Positions 1 through 6,082 of a stretch of 6,885 nt of DNA are shown here, in pieces. Made by a program: the position numbers and the translations under genes. Under the pieces are notes generated by a model that saw only the letters and a program-made list of their open reading frames with translations, searched no databases and was not told where the DNA came from. Source of the DNA: Bacteroidota bacterium (lineage in GTDB: Bacteria; Bacteroidota; Ignavibacteria; UBA10030); the NCBI GenBank assembly GCA_025455125.1, contig JALONE010000051.1, positions 1-6,885 on the forward strand, written 5' to 3'. Numbering within the stretch: position 1 is the first letter of the stretch; the number at the start of each line of letters is the position of its first letter.

Positions 1-43
1 CGTTCTCCCCATGCAAGGCTTCGACTCATCAAGGAATCGTTTC

Positions 44-739
44 TTAGATGCCCAATTTCTTCAGCATCGTTTCCGCGACGAGCGCGTTTCCCGCCTGCGT
101 TAAGTGTACGCGGTCTGTCGTCAGGATCCCCTTCTCTTTGTTGAACCGATTGTTCTCCCGGAGATGGTCGAGGAATGCTTTTCGCAAGTCGCACAGGATC
201 AGATTCCGCTCGGATGCGATCTTCCGTATCACTTCTGAATAGTCCTGGAGCATGAGGTCCTGGGGATTCTCGCCGAGTTTCTTCTCTCCGATCACCGTCG
301 GCGTGCACAGAATGACCTGAGCGTTCGCCTTGTGGATCCGTTCGATGAGGTCGATCAGTCCGTCCCGGAAATCATCCTTCGGCGTTCCCTTGCGTCCCTT
401 GAGGGCATAGTGCCAGACGTCGTTGATGCCGATGTAGATGACGACGACCGTTGGCTTCTTGCGCAGAACGTCCTTGTCGAGGCGCTTCAACAGGTCGGGG
501 ACCTTGTTCCCGCTGACGCCGGCACCGACGATCTCGACCTTCGGATGTGTCTTCTTGAGTTCGCCGCGGATGAGGCTGACATACCCGTTCGGCTTCACGC
601 CCAGTTCTGTGATGGAGTCCCCGAAGAAGACGATCCGCTCCTTTTCCCCGAGCGTCAGTTGTTGCGCGGCACAGCCTGCCAAGACCAGCGTTGCCCAACC
701 GAATGTGGTCAGCAGGACGAGCATTGTGAGCGGCTTCAT
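44..739 (-). CDS. SGNH/GDSL-family hydrolase, predicted lipoprotein
   Basis: Predicted esterase/lipase-type hydrolase of the SGNH superfamily, 231 residues, anchored to a membrane by lipidation. The N-terminus has a hydrophobic stretch ending in a lipobox (LAGC, Cys23). The family blocks are present in order: GDS with nucleophile Ser42 (FFGDSITE, 38-45), the block II Gly in GAGVSGN (72-78), block III GIND (104-107) with Asn106, and block V DRVHLT with Asp209 and His212 completing the triad. The reading frame stays open upstream for 21 more codons, but I chose ATG at 739 because it puts the signal peptide at the N-terminus and has an AAAGGA Shine-Dalgarno 5 bases upstream. It begins one base after the methyltransferase stop, so it is the last visible gene of the cluster and probably translationally coupled. 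The substrate is not readable: SGNH members include lysophospholipases, acyl-CoA thioesterases and carbohydrate acetylesterases. The superfamily is secure; the substrate is unknown. Confidence 0.92.
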   Translation of the reverse strand: MKPLTMLVLLTTFGWATLVLAGCAAQQLTLGEKERIVFFGDSITELGVKPNGYVSLIRGELKKTHPKVEIVGAGVSGNKVPDLLKRLDKDVLRKKPTVVVIYIGINDVWHYALKGRKGTPKDDFRDGLIDLIERIHKANAQVILCTPTVIGEKKLGENPQDLMLQDYSEVIRKIASERNLILCDLRKAFLDHLRENNRFNKEKGILTTDRVHLTQAGNALVAETMLKKLGI

Positions 740-740
740 G

Positions 741-1970
741 TCAGTCCTTTCGAAAGATGACGATCCGATTCGTATTCGTTCCGTGGCGGTTGTTCCGCAC
801 ACCCCAGATATTCGACGTCTTCGTGAAGCGTTGACGATTGATCATGATCGCGACGCATGTGAACCCGGCGGCGCGCCCAAGCGGTACAACATATTCCTCC
901 AGCCGTACGTTTCGCTTGTGCACTTCTCCCACTTCGAACGCGACCCAACCCCGCGGTGCAGTGATCCGATGGAGTTCATGAAACACCTCTCCCATCGCCG
1001 CCGACCATTCATCCACCGAACGGCTCGCCGTGATGTTCCGGCTGATGCGGTCCGCATCGAGTCCGTTGAACCAGCACCGCAGCCAATTGTCCCCGGCATA
1101 ATCGACGATGTTCAGGAATGGCGGCGATGTGACGGTCAATCGGATGGAAGACGATCGGATCGCCTTGGTTCTGCGCGCATCGCCCGTGAGAAATCTCGCG
1201 TGCGTTGCCGCGGTGCGCAACCGCTCCCGCTCGGCGTCATCAAGTCCGATCATCAGCGAGCGAGACTTGCGGAGAATGATCGCCTTCACAGCCCGATACT
1301 CAGGCTTTTGTCCCAGCCGCCGGTTGATGAGCCGCTGGCGTTCCGGCTGGACAGCCTGATTCGGCGGCAGGGTGTAGACCGAGAAGAAGCCGCGCGAGTG
1401 CCCGGTCAATCGATTCGTTGCGACCATCCGGATCCAGCGATCGACGTCGTCTTCCGTTCCGCGTGAACGCCGCCGCTGCAGATAGCGCCGAAGGGAGACC
1501 ACCTCCGCTTCCGTCCTTTTGTGGAAGAACATCTTGAGATCCATCTCCGCGCGCGCATCGGGATCGAAACGGATCGACGCGAGCCGTGCCGCGATCTCCC
1601 CCAACGTCGGAACGGCAAGGCGCGGACGTGAGAGGATCTCGCTCAGCGGGTTGATGTCGTTCGCCATGATGCGCCGACCGAGGAGCGCCGCTTCGAGTAC
1701 CGTGGTGCCCCGTCCGCTGAACGGGTCATAGACGCGATCATTGGGATCGCTCAACCGTTCGATGAAGTAGCGCGGCAGCTGTGCCTTGAAGCACGCACGA
1801 TAGGAGATCTCATGCAGCCGCGAAGCCTGTCGTTGACGCGGGGTCCAGTATTCTCCTATCGAACATTCAACGGATCGGCCGCCGAGTTGGATCCGTTCCG
1901 AATTCATCCGGTGCGCCCGGATATCCCTCAAAAGAGCGCTGGTGCGTGCGTCAGCGGAACGACGACTCAT
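741..1970 (-). CDS. Orphan DNA methyltransferase, probable cytosine-N4 type
   Basis: AdoMet-dependent DNA amino-methyltransferase, 409 residues. Motif I is DPFSGRGTT (82-90), preceded by a motif-X-like segment (about 53-80). Motif II is probably NDINP (104-108). A LTGDAR segment (261-266, motif-III-like) runs into the catalytic motif IV TSPPF (281-285). An SPPF/SPPY form is typical of m4C enzymes, so N4-methylcytosine is the likelier product, though m6A cannot be excluded. Motif I precedes IV, so it is not a beta-class permutation. About 150 residues between motifs II and III (about 110-260) include VYTLPPNQAV (198-207) and presumably carry target recognition. The C-terminus has a distinctive KTSNIWG...GTNTNR segment (384-402) that I recall from standalone bacterial methylases. 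The start ATG forms an ATGA overlap with the DUF885-like gene; Met22 is a possible later start. No restriction endonuclease gene is adjacent, so it looks solitary. The target site cannot be read from the sequence. Confidence 0.9.
   Translation of the reverse strand: MSRRSADARTSALLRDIRAHRMNSERIQLGGRSVECSIGEYWTPRQRQASRLHEISYRACFKAQLPRYFIERLSDPNDRVYDPFSGRGTTVLEAALLGRRIMANDINPLSEILSRPRLAVPTLGEIAARLASIRFDPDARAEMDLKMFFHKRTEAEVVSLRRYLQRRRSRGTEDDVDRWIRMVATNRLTGHSRGFFSVYTLPPNQAVQPERQRLINRRLGQKPEYRAVKAIILRKSRSLMIGLDDAERERLRTAATHARFLTGDARRTKAIRSSSIRLTVTSPPFLNIVDYAGDNWLRCWFNGLDADRISRNITASRSVDEWSAAMGEVFHELHRITAPRGWVAFEVGEVHKRNVRLEEYVVPLGRAAGFTCVAIMINRQRFTKTSNIWGVRNNRHGTNTNRIVIFRKD
745..750 (-). promoter_or_regulatory. 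Shine-Dalgarno fixing the start of the SGNH lipoprotein
   Basis: On the minus strand AAAGGA sits 5 bases before ATG at 739, inside the last codons of the methyltransferase gene. It decides in favour of the shorter start with the signal peptide at the N-terminus over the longer open frame reaching 802. Confidence 0.7.
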
Positions 1971-3208
1971 CCCATCAGTCCTGACGGTGAACGCGGCGTG
2001 GAGAGAAGCGCGACGAATTCGTCCCAGCGTCGTTGCGGCGCATCCACCGTTCCCCCTCGTGCCTCAATATAGCGTTTCACAATGTCTTGACCAAGATTGT
2101 AGTTGATGACATAGCTTCGGTATTGATCGAAGAATTTCGTTCGCTGGAGAGCACGCTCTGGGGACATCAGCGCATAGCGCACAAGCCAGTCGGCGGCTTC
2201 TTCCCGCGTCATCGCCCCGTCGAGATAGGCGCGTGCCGCTTCGTTGCCGGCATAGCTCAGCTTGGCGACGAGCGCTTGAAGCTGGGCATAGGCCGGGACG
2301 GCCGCCGGGTCGATGCCTGCGAGGGGTGCGAGGACGGTCTGGTCAAACTCGAGCCGCTGAGAACCCGGAAGGACGACCTCGATGCCGAAGTTCGCCGTTC
2401 CTTCTGCGATCAGGGATTGGGGAGAGAAAAGCGCGTAAATGCTGAACTCCACCCAACGGCGCTTGCGGACCAATTCCTGTTCCAGCAATGCATTGTAGAC
2501 GTGATGCCCCGGGTATCCTTCGTGCGCTGCGAGGTCGATCGCACGGTCGAGGAAGATTGGAAGATCGGTGTTGATTTGAATGAGACTGTACGCATTCCCC
2601 TTGAACCAGTTATAGCCGCTCCACGACTTGTCCTTCACGTATTCGATCTCGAACCGTTCCTGGGGTGGAAGCGCGATGTGCTTGCGTGTGCGGCTCCTGC
2701 ATTCGGCGATCGCCGCCTGAAACACCGTGTCCAGACGATCTGTCGGGATCGTGAATCGCTTGCGGAAGTGTTCGACCCGCGCGGGAAGCGGACCCGATCC
2801 GGGAATGAGGGATTCGAGGTCGTGCAGGAGGGACTGGAAGTGTGCTTCGGGATACGTGGAGGGAATCACGTCATATAACGCCTTCGCTTCCTCGTCGAAG
2901 GACATCCGGGTTCCATTCAAGATCGAAGCCCGCGCGGCGATGGCGGCCATCTGCGTCCGAAGATACTGCTGCCGGAGCGTGACGATCTCTTCCGTCGGTT
3001 GTGACGGGAGCGTGTCCAGAACATGGACAAGGCGCTGCGCCTCTTCACGGATATCGGGCAGCAGGCGGGAGCTGTTCAATTCGCTCGCGGCGAGATCTTC
3101 CGGTCCATAGTACGCGTCCACGAAATCCGCGTCGTGACGCCCGATCGCAAGGACAAGGCGTACGTACTGCTCTGCGATGCGGTCGATATCGATGGGGGAG
3201 GAGGTCAT
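1967..3208 (-). CDS. DUF885-like putative zinc metallohydrolase
   Basis: A 413-residue protein resembling the DUF885 family, a poorly characterised group of predicted metallopeptidase-like proteins. The signature is HEGYPGHH (229-236), matching the family's HExxPGHH pattern, in which His229 and a following His would bind metal and Glu230 would act as base. A further acidic residue in LIAEGTANFG (Glu269) is a plausible third ligand. The rest looks mostly alpha-helical. No signal peptide or membrane segment is visible, so it is predicted to be cytoplasmic, whereas many DUF885 proteins are exported and longer. The ATG at 3208 has an AAGGGA Shine-Dalgarno overlapping the stop of the preceding gene, 10 bases upstream. 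Its own stop overlaps the methyltransferase start by four bases. The family assignment rests on the metal motif and overall character recalled from memory; peptidase activity is an inference and the substrate is unknown. Confidence 0.8.
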   Translation of the reverse strand: MTSSPIDIDRIAEQYVRLVLAIGRHDADFVDAYYGPEDLAASELNSSRLLPDIREEAQRLVHVLDTLPSQPTEEIVTLRQQYLRTQMAAIAARASILNGTRMSFDEEAKALYDVIPSTYPEAHFQSLLHDLESLIPGSGPLPARVEHFRKRFTIPTDRLDTVFQAAIAECRSRTRKHIALPPQERFEIEYVKDKSWSGYNWFKGNAYSLIQINTDLPIFLDRAIDLAAHEGYPGHHVYNALLEQELVRKRRWVEFSIYALFSPQSLIAEGTANFGIEVVLPGSQRLEFDQTVLAPLAGIDPAAVPAYAQLQALVAKLSYAGNEAARAYLDGAMTREEAADWLVRYALMSPERALQRTKFFDQYRSYVINYNLGQDIVKRYIEARGGTVDAPQRRWDEFVALLSTPRSPSGLMG

Positions 3209-3214
3209 GGATGG

Positions 3215-3220
3215 TCCCTT
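3215..3220 (-). promoter_or_regulatory. Shine-Dalgarno overlapping the stop of the upstream gene
   Basis: AAGGGA on the minus strand lies six bases before the ATG of the DUF885-like gene and shares bases with the TAA stop of the exported-protein gene (3221-3219). Ribosomes ending the first gene would sit on the start site of the second, which supports translational coupling. Confidence 0.6.
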
Positions 3221-3803
3221 ACCGGGGAAGATAGGCGCGCATGAGCAGACGGTATGCGGGATGGTACGCGGCTACGAATATATCGGAATGATGGAAGACG
3301 GGGAAACCCTTGGCTTCCTGCTCCGCGAAGAACGTCCGCAGCGAATCTGCCGTGGGAGGGATCGCACCCTCCGCCGCAAGTGTTTCGGCGGCGGACCAGT
3401 AGATGTGAAGTGCGTTCGGATCCTTCTTGAAATTCGCGGCGGTCCGCAGCATCGCTTCGATCAACACGCGCTCATCTCCCCCCATTGCTTTGAACGGACG
3501 CAGGTTCAGTCGCACGATGGAGCTGTCGTCGGACAATCGTTCGATCAGAGGTTCGGCTGCAGATGCCTTGATGCTCTTCATCTCACGAGAAAGATACTGC
3601 CGGATGCCGACCGTGTCGTTCATCAAGTGCTCGTTTCCCATCGCGGCCTGGTACAGGAACTTGTATAGATCCTGCAGTTCCATCTTCGGATATCGCGCGT
3701 AATGTTCCAGTATCACCTCGCGCACCGCATTCGGATCCTGAGCATGGACGGACGAGATCAACAGCAGACAAAAGAAGGCCATGATGATCACGCGGGATGG
3801 CAT
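3219..3803 (-). CDS. Conserved exported protein of unknown function
   Basis: A 194-residue protein with no function I can name. A short basic start, a hydrophobic core (about 5-17) and an A/Q cleavage site after VHA (residue 21) make a convincing Sec signal peptide, so the mature protein of about 173 residues is periplasmic or secreted; no lipobox is present. The mature part reads as a single helical domain with strings that look conserved rather than random: YPKMELQDLYKFLYQAAMGN (38-57) followed by EHL, a RLNLRPF string in the middle, and a C-terminal GFPVFHHSDIF...YHPAYR region rich in His and aromatic residues. I recall similar hypothetical proteins in other bacteria, but no characterised member. 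It is the first gene of the four-gene cluster, after a spacer holding a terminator-like hairpin. Met8 is an alternative start, but it would remove the basic N-terminal end of the signal peptide. Confidence 0.85.
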   Translation of the reverse strand: MPSRVIIMAFFCLLLISSVHAQDPNAVREVILEHYARYPKMELQDLYKFLYQAAMGNEHLMNDTVGIRQYLSREMKSIKASAAEPLIERLSDDSSIVRLNLRPFKAMGGDERVLIEAMLRTAANFKKDPNALHIYWSAAETLAAEGAIPPTADSLRTFFAEQEAKGFPVFHHSDIFVAAYHPAYRLLMRAYLPR

Positions 3804-3855
3804 CAGATTCTTCCCAGGCAGACAGCATTCTTGTTGTTATATGAATTGAACTTTC
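3804..3855 (-). promoter_or_regulatory. Candidate promoter and leader of the four-gene cluster
   Basis: After the terminator-like hairpin the minus strand turns AT-rich ahead of the exported-protein gene. A CATATAAC segment (about 3842-3836) gives a TATAAC -10-like hexamer about 32 bases before the ATG. The best upstream partner, TTTGTC, is only 14 bases away, shorter than a usual sigma-70 spacer, and no Bacteroidota-type TTTG/TAnnTTTG pair is visible. A purine-rich GGGAAGAA serves as a weak ribosome binding site. The site is placed mainly by context. Confidence 0.25.
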
Positions 3856-3903
3856 GACAAAAGACCCCCTGATCGCGCCGACAAGCGCCCACCGCATCGG
3901 GGG
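3856..3903 (-). terminator. Candidate intrinsic terminator after truA
   Basis: On the minus strand CCCCCGAT (3903-3896) can pair with ATC-A-GGGGG (3873-3865), leaving one bulged base. Inside lies a smaller GCGC/GCGC stem closing on TTGTCG. The stem is followed directly by TCTTTTGTCG, a short T-rich run. On the plus strand the hairpin is not followed by T's, so it is oriented to stop minus-strand transcription. It lies about 70 bases past the truA stop and about 50 bases before the next gene. The T run is short, so strength is uncertain. Confidence 0.45.
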
Positions 3904-3974
3904 CGGCGAACGAGGCGTGCGCGCATGCATAGTCGCAGAATGCGGGGAAGGTGAATTGCTTTTCCTTCGCTGAT

Positions 3975-4865
3975 CTACTTGTGCGGAGGGCGCCGGTCTT
4001 TTTCTGTCGTGCGTCCATGCGGTTTCTGTCGTTCCGGTTTGTGCGGAGGGCGATGTCGATGGCTCTGTTGCGTGCGCTGAGGATCGCTCGCGATCTCGAT
4101 TACCGGCCGCAGCGGGATCTCCAACCGCTCCCCCTCATAGAAGACGCGTTCCAGATAGAGTCCGGAAGGAGGGGCGGTCAATTGGGCGGGAATGTTCGAG
4201 TGCATGCGGAGCAGTTGTTCTACGTCGGCGAGGGTCATTGCTCCGCGGCCAACCTCGGCCAGCACGCCGACGATCTGGCGAACCATCTTCCAAATGAAAT
4301 GCGAGCCGACAACACGGATGAGGATGAGATCGCCGGCTTCGTTGATCTCGATCGGATGCAGTTGCACCTTCGTTGATTTCTCTTCGGGGTCGTCTGCGGT
4401 GAAGGATCGGAAGTCCTTCAACCCGGTGAAGAGAGCGGCGGCCGAACGCATCGCGTCGATGTCAAGTCTGTCCTTCACCCACCAGACGAATCGCTTGCCG
4501 AAGGCCGAACGCCGTCGCGAGATCTGGTAGAGGTATGCACGGGCAACGGCATCGTGACGGGCGTGGAATCCATGCTCGGCGTGTTCGACGGAGAGCATGT
4601 TGATATCCGAGGGGAGAAGGTCGTTCGTCTTGATCCGGATGATCTCCGGGGCGAGTACGGTGATGACGTCGAGATGTGCGACTTGGCGCAAGGCGTGGAC
4701 GCCGGCGTCGGTCCGGCCGGAGCCGGCGAATTCGAATTCGGACGTTTTGAAAACGGAACGGAAGGCCCCCTGGAGTTCGCCTTGGACGGTGCGGGCGTTC
4801 TTCTGGATCTGCCAGCCGCTGTAGCGGGTGCCTTCATACTCGATCGTGATCTTGAAGCGGGGCAT
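3975..4865 (-). CDS. truA: tRNA pseudouridine synthase A with a basic C-terminal tail
   Basis: TruA converts uridines at positions 38-40 in the anticodon stem-loop of many tRNAs to pseudouridine, in the cytoplasm. The core is complete: KITIEYEGTRYSGWQ (5-19), GSGRTDAGVHA (48-58) with the catalytic Asp53, the FHARHDAVARAYLY segment (100-113), GSHFIWKMVRQIVG (187-200), and the APPSGLYL active-site region (231-238). The recognisable enzyme ends near residue 258; the total of 296 residues exceeds the about 270 of E. coli TruA. The extra tail of about 36 residues is rich in Arg, Lys, His, Pro and Gln and contains RPPHK twice (272-276 and 292-296). The start ATG is fixed by the conserved N-terminus, but no purine-rich Shine-Dalgarno precedes it (CTTATCTTCCCTC), unlike most neighbours. 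It lies 53 bases after dinB and is probably the last gene of that transcript. Confidence 0.96.
   Translation of the reverse strand: MPRFKITIEYEGTRYSGWQIQKNARTVQGELQGAFRSVFKTSEFEFAGSGRTDAGVHALRQVAHLDVITVLAPEIIRIKTNDLLPSDINMLSVEHAEHGFHARHDAVARAYLYQISRRRSAFGKRFVWWVKDRLDIDAMRSAAALFTGLKDFRSFTADDPEEKSTKVQLHPIEINEAGDLILIRVVGSHFIWKMVRQIVGVLAEVGRGAMTLADVEQLLRMHSNIPAQLTAPPSGLYLERVFYEGERLEIPLRPVIEIASDPQRTQQSHRHRPPHKPERQKPHGRTTEKDRRPPHK
3979..4052. repeat. Direct repeat inside the 3' end of truA
   Basis: TTGTGCGGAGGGCG (plus strand) occurs exactly at 3979-3992 and 4039-4052, a 60-base period that keeps frame and encodes the two RPPHK copies of the TruA tail. Between them TTTCTGTCGT occurs at 4001-4010 and 4023-4032. 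The pattern suggests local in-frame duplication of the tail. Confidence 0.7.
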
Positions 4866-4884
4866 GAGGGAAGATAAGAGTTAT

Positions 4885-4919
4885 TGTTGACTGTTGAGTG
4901 ATGATTATTGATTGAATGT
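4885..4919. repeat. Degenerate heptanucleotide repeat in the dinB-truA spacer
   Basis: On the plus strand the spacer reads as consecutive 7-base units: TGTTGAC, TGTTGAG, TGATGAT, TATTGAT, then a decayed TGAATGT that runs into the dinB stop codon. The first four units differ from TGTTGAN at no more than one of the first six positions. It is markedly AT-rich against the GC-rich coding sequence on both sides. No promoter or terminator is evident in it. Confidence 0.5.
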
Positions 4920-6079
4920 TACTGCGGCTTTCCCAGGTGGATGATCCCGTCCCCAAACTTATCGCGCAAGGAGTCCACGACCTTCAACACCTCCTGTTTC
5001 TTCCGGTCCTGCGGGAACAGGCCAAGTGACATCTGCTCCTCTCCATGGAAATTCGAGAGACGCACTCCGACGAGCCGGATCTTCTCCCCTGGTGCCTGCG
5101 CCTCCTCCAGCAACGCGCAGACCGTGCGGAAGACCACGGGGTCCTCGTTCGTCGGTTCGACCGTTCGTCCATGCATGACGGTGGTGAAATCCGAGTACCG
5201 GAGCTTCAGCGTGATGGTCCGCGCCTTCCAACCATGCGAACGGAGCGTTGAGCAAACATCCTCTGTCAGCACGTGGAGCTCCCGCTCCAATTCCTGCCGT
5301 TCTCCGATATCCCGTGCAAAGGTCTCCTCGCGGGAAATGCTCTTCGCATCCTCCTCGCCGCCGATGTGCGTCGATCCCCGCCCGCTCGCCGCTGCGCTGA
5401 TCCACGATCCATGCGAGCCCAACAGGGCGACCAACTCCGCTTCCGTCCTCGCCTGCAGATCCGCGACAGTGCGGAATCCCTTGCCCTGCAGGAACTCCTC
5501 GGTCTTCTTCCCGATGCCGGGGATGACCCCGATGTTCATCGATGCCAGATAGTCCTTCTCGGTCCCGTGCGGGACAGCGATGACGCCTGCCGGCTTGACG
5601 GCGTTCGCGGCGATCTTCGCGACGGTCTTGTTCGATGCGAGCGCGATGGTGCACGGGAGCTGGAATTCCGTCCGGACGATCATCTGCAGCCGGTGCATGA
5701 AGCCCGGGAGGTCGTTCCCATACAATGATTCGCATCCGGTGAAATCCATGTACATCTCGTCGATCGAGGCGCGTTCCACTAGGGGAGCGAACTCACAGAT
5801 GCGATGATACAATCGGTCCGAGATGCGTCCGTATTCGCCATGGTGGCCGCGGACGACGACCAGCGCGGGACACAACTTCAGCGCGCGCGCCATCGGCATC
5901 GCGGATCGGACGCCGAAGGCTCGCGCTTCGTACGATGCCGATGCAATGACGCCCCGCCCCTCCGGCGTTCCTCCGACGGCGACCGGTTTGCCAATCAGCG
6001 TCGGATCGGTAATGCGTTCGACGGAGACGAAGAAACAATCGAGGTCGAGATGGGCGATCTGTGGGATGCGTTCGCTCAT
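4919..6079 (-). CDS. dinB: DNA polymerase IV (Y-family translesion polymerase)
   Basis: Error-prone Y-family DNA polymerase that copies past template lesions, 386 residues, somewhat longer than the 351 of E. coli Pol IV. The palm begins with HLDLDCFFVSVE (10-21), which carries the first metal-binding Asp12 and a Phe17 at the steric-gate position that excludes ribonucleotides. YEARAFGV (50-57) is the nucleotide-contacting finger motif. SIDEMYMD (105-112) supplies Asp107 and Glu108 of the active site. A helix-hairpin-helix thumb segment (IPGIGKKTEEFL, 186-197) follows, then the little-finger domain. Near the C-terminus QMSLGLF (349-355) matches the beta-clamp binding consensus, with about 30 residues beyond it. 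The ATG lies three bases after the deacetylase stop with only a weak GAGCG-like ribosome site, so translational coupling is likely. No LexA-type operator is visible; the operon promoter would be outside the window. Confidence 0.96.
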   Translation of the reverse strand: MSERIPQIAHLDLDCFFVSVERITDPTLIGKPVAVGGTPEGRGVIASASYEARAFGVRSAMPMARALKLCPALVVVRGHHGEYGRISDRLYHRICEFAPLVERASIDEMYMDFTGCESLYGNDLPGFMHRLQMIVRTEFQLPCTIALASNKTVAKIAANAVKPAGVIAVPHGTEKDYLASMNIGVIPGIGKKTEEFLQGKGFRTVADLQARTEAELVALLGSHGSWISAAASGRGSTHIGGEEDAKSISREETFARDIGERQELERELHVLTEDVCSTLRSHGWKARTITLKLRYSDFTTVMHGRTVEPTNEDPVVFRTVCALLEEAQAPGEKIRLVGVRLSNFHGEEQMSLGLFPQDRKKQEVLKVVDSLRDKFGDGIIHLGKPQ

Positions 6080-6082
6080 CGC

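Noticed and set aside
1..29. Possible start of a next minus-strand gene (ATG at 29, open to the window edge)
   Set aside because: Only nine codons are visible and there is no purine-rich ribosome site before the ATG, so it cannot be supported.
740..802. Longer start for the SGNH lipoprotein, adding 21 N-terminal residues
   Set aside because: It would place the signal peptide internally, overlap the methyltransferase by about 60 bases, and ignore the good Shine-Dalgarno before ATG at 739.
438..1466. Plus-strand open frame of 342 codons opposite the methyltransferase and SGNH genes
   Set aside because: It is antisense to two genes with intact catalytic motifs, has an Arg/Ser/Pro-rich composition typical of a shadow frame in GC-rich DNA, and shows no recognisable domain.
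741..1970. A complete restriction-modification or defence system around the methyltransferase
   Set aside because: Neither neighbour has nuclease, ATPase or helicase motifs; they are a DUF885-like hydrolase and an SGNH lipoprotein.
2033..2878. Plus-strand open frame of 281 codons opposite the DUF885-like gene
   Set aside because: It is the complementary frame of a well-supported gene, with no family motif and no ribosome site of note.
3803..4018. Minus-strand open frame of 71 codons across the truA 3' end and the following gap
   Set aside because: It starts inside truA, covers the terminator-like hairpin and has no recognisable content, so it is more likely chance.
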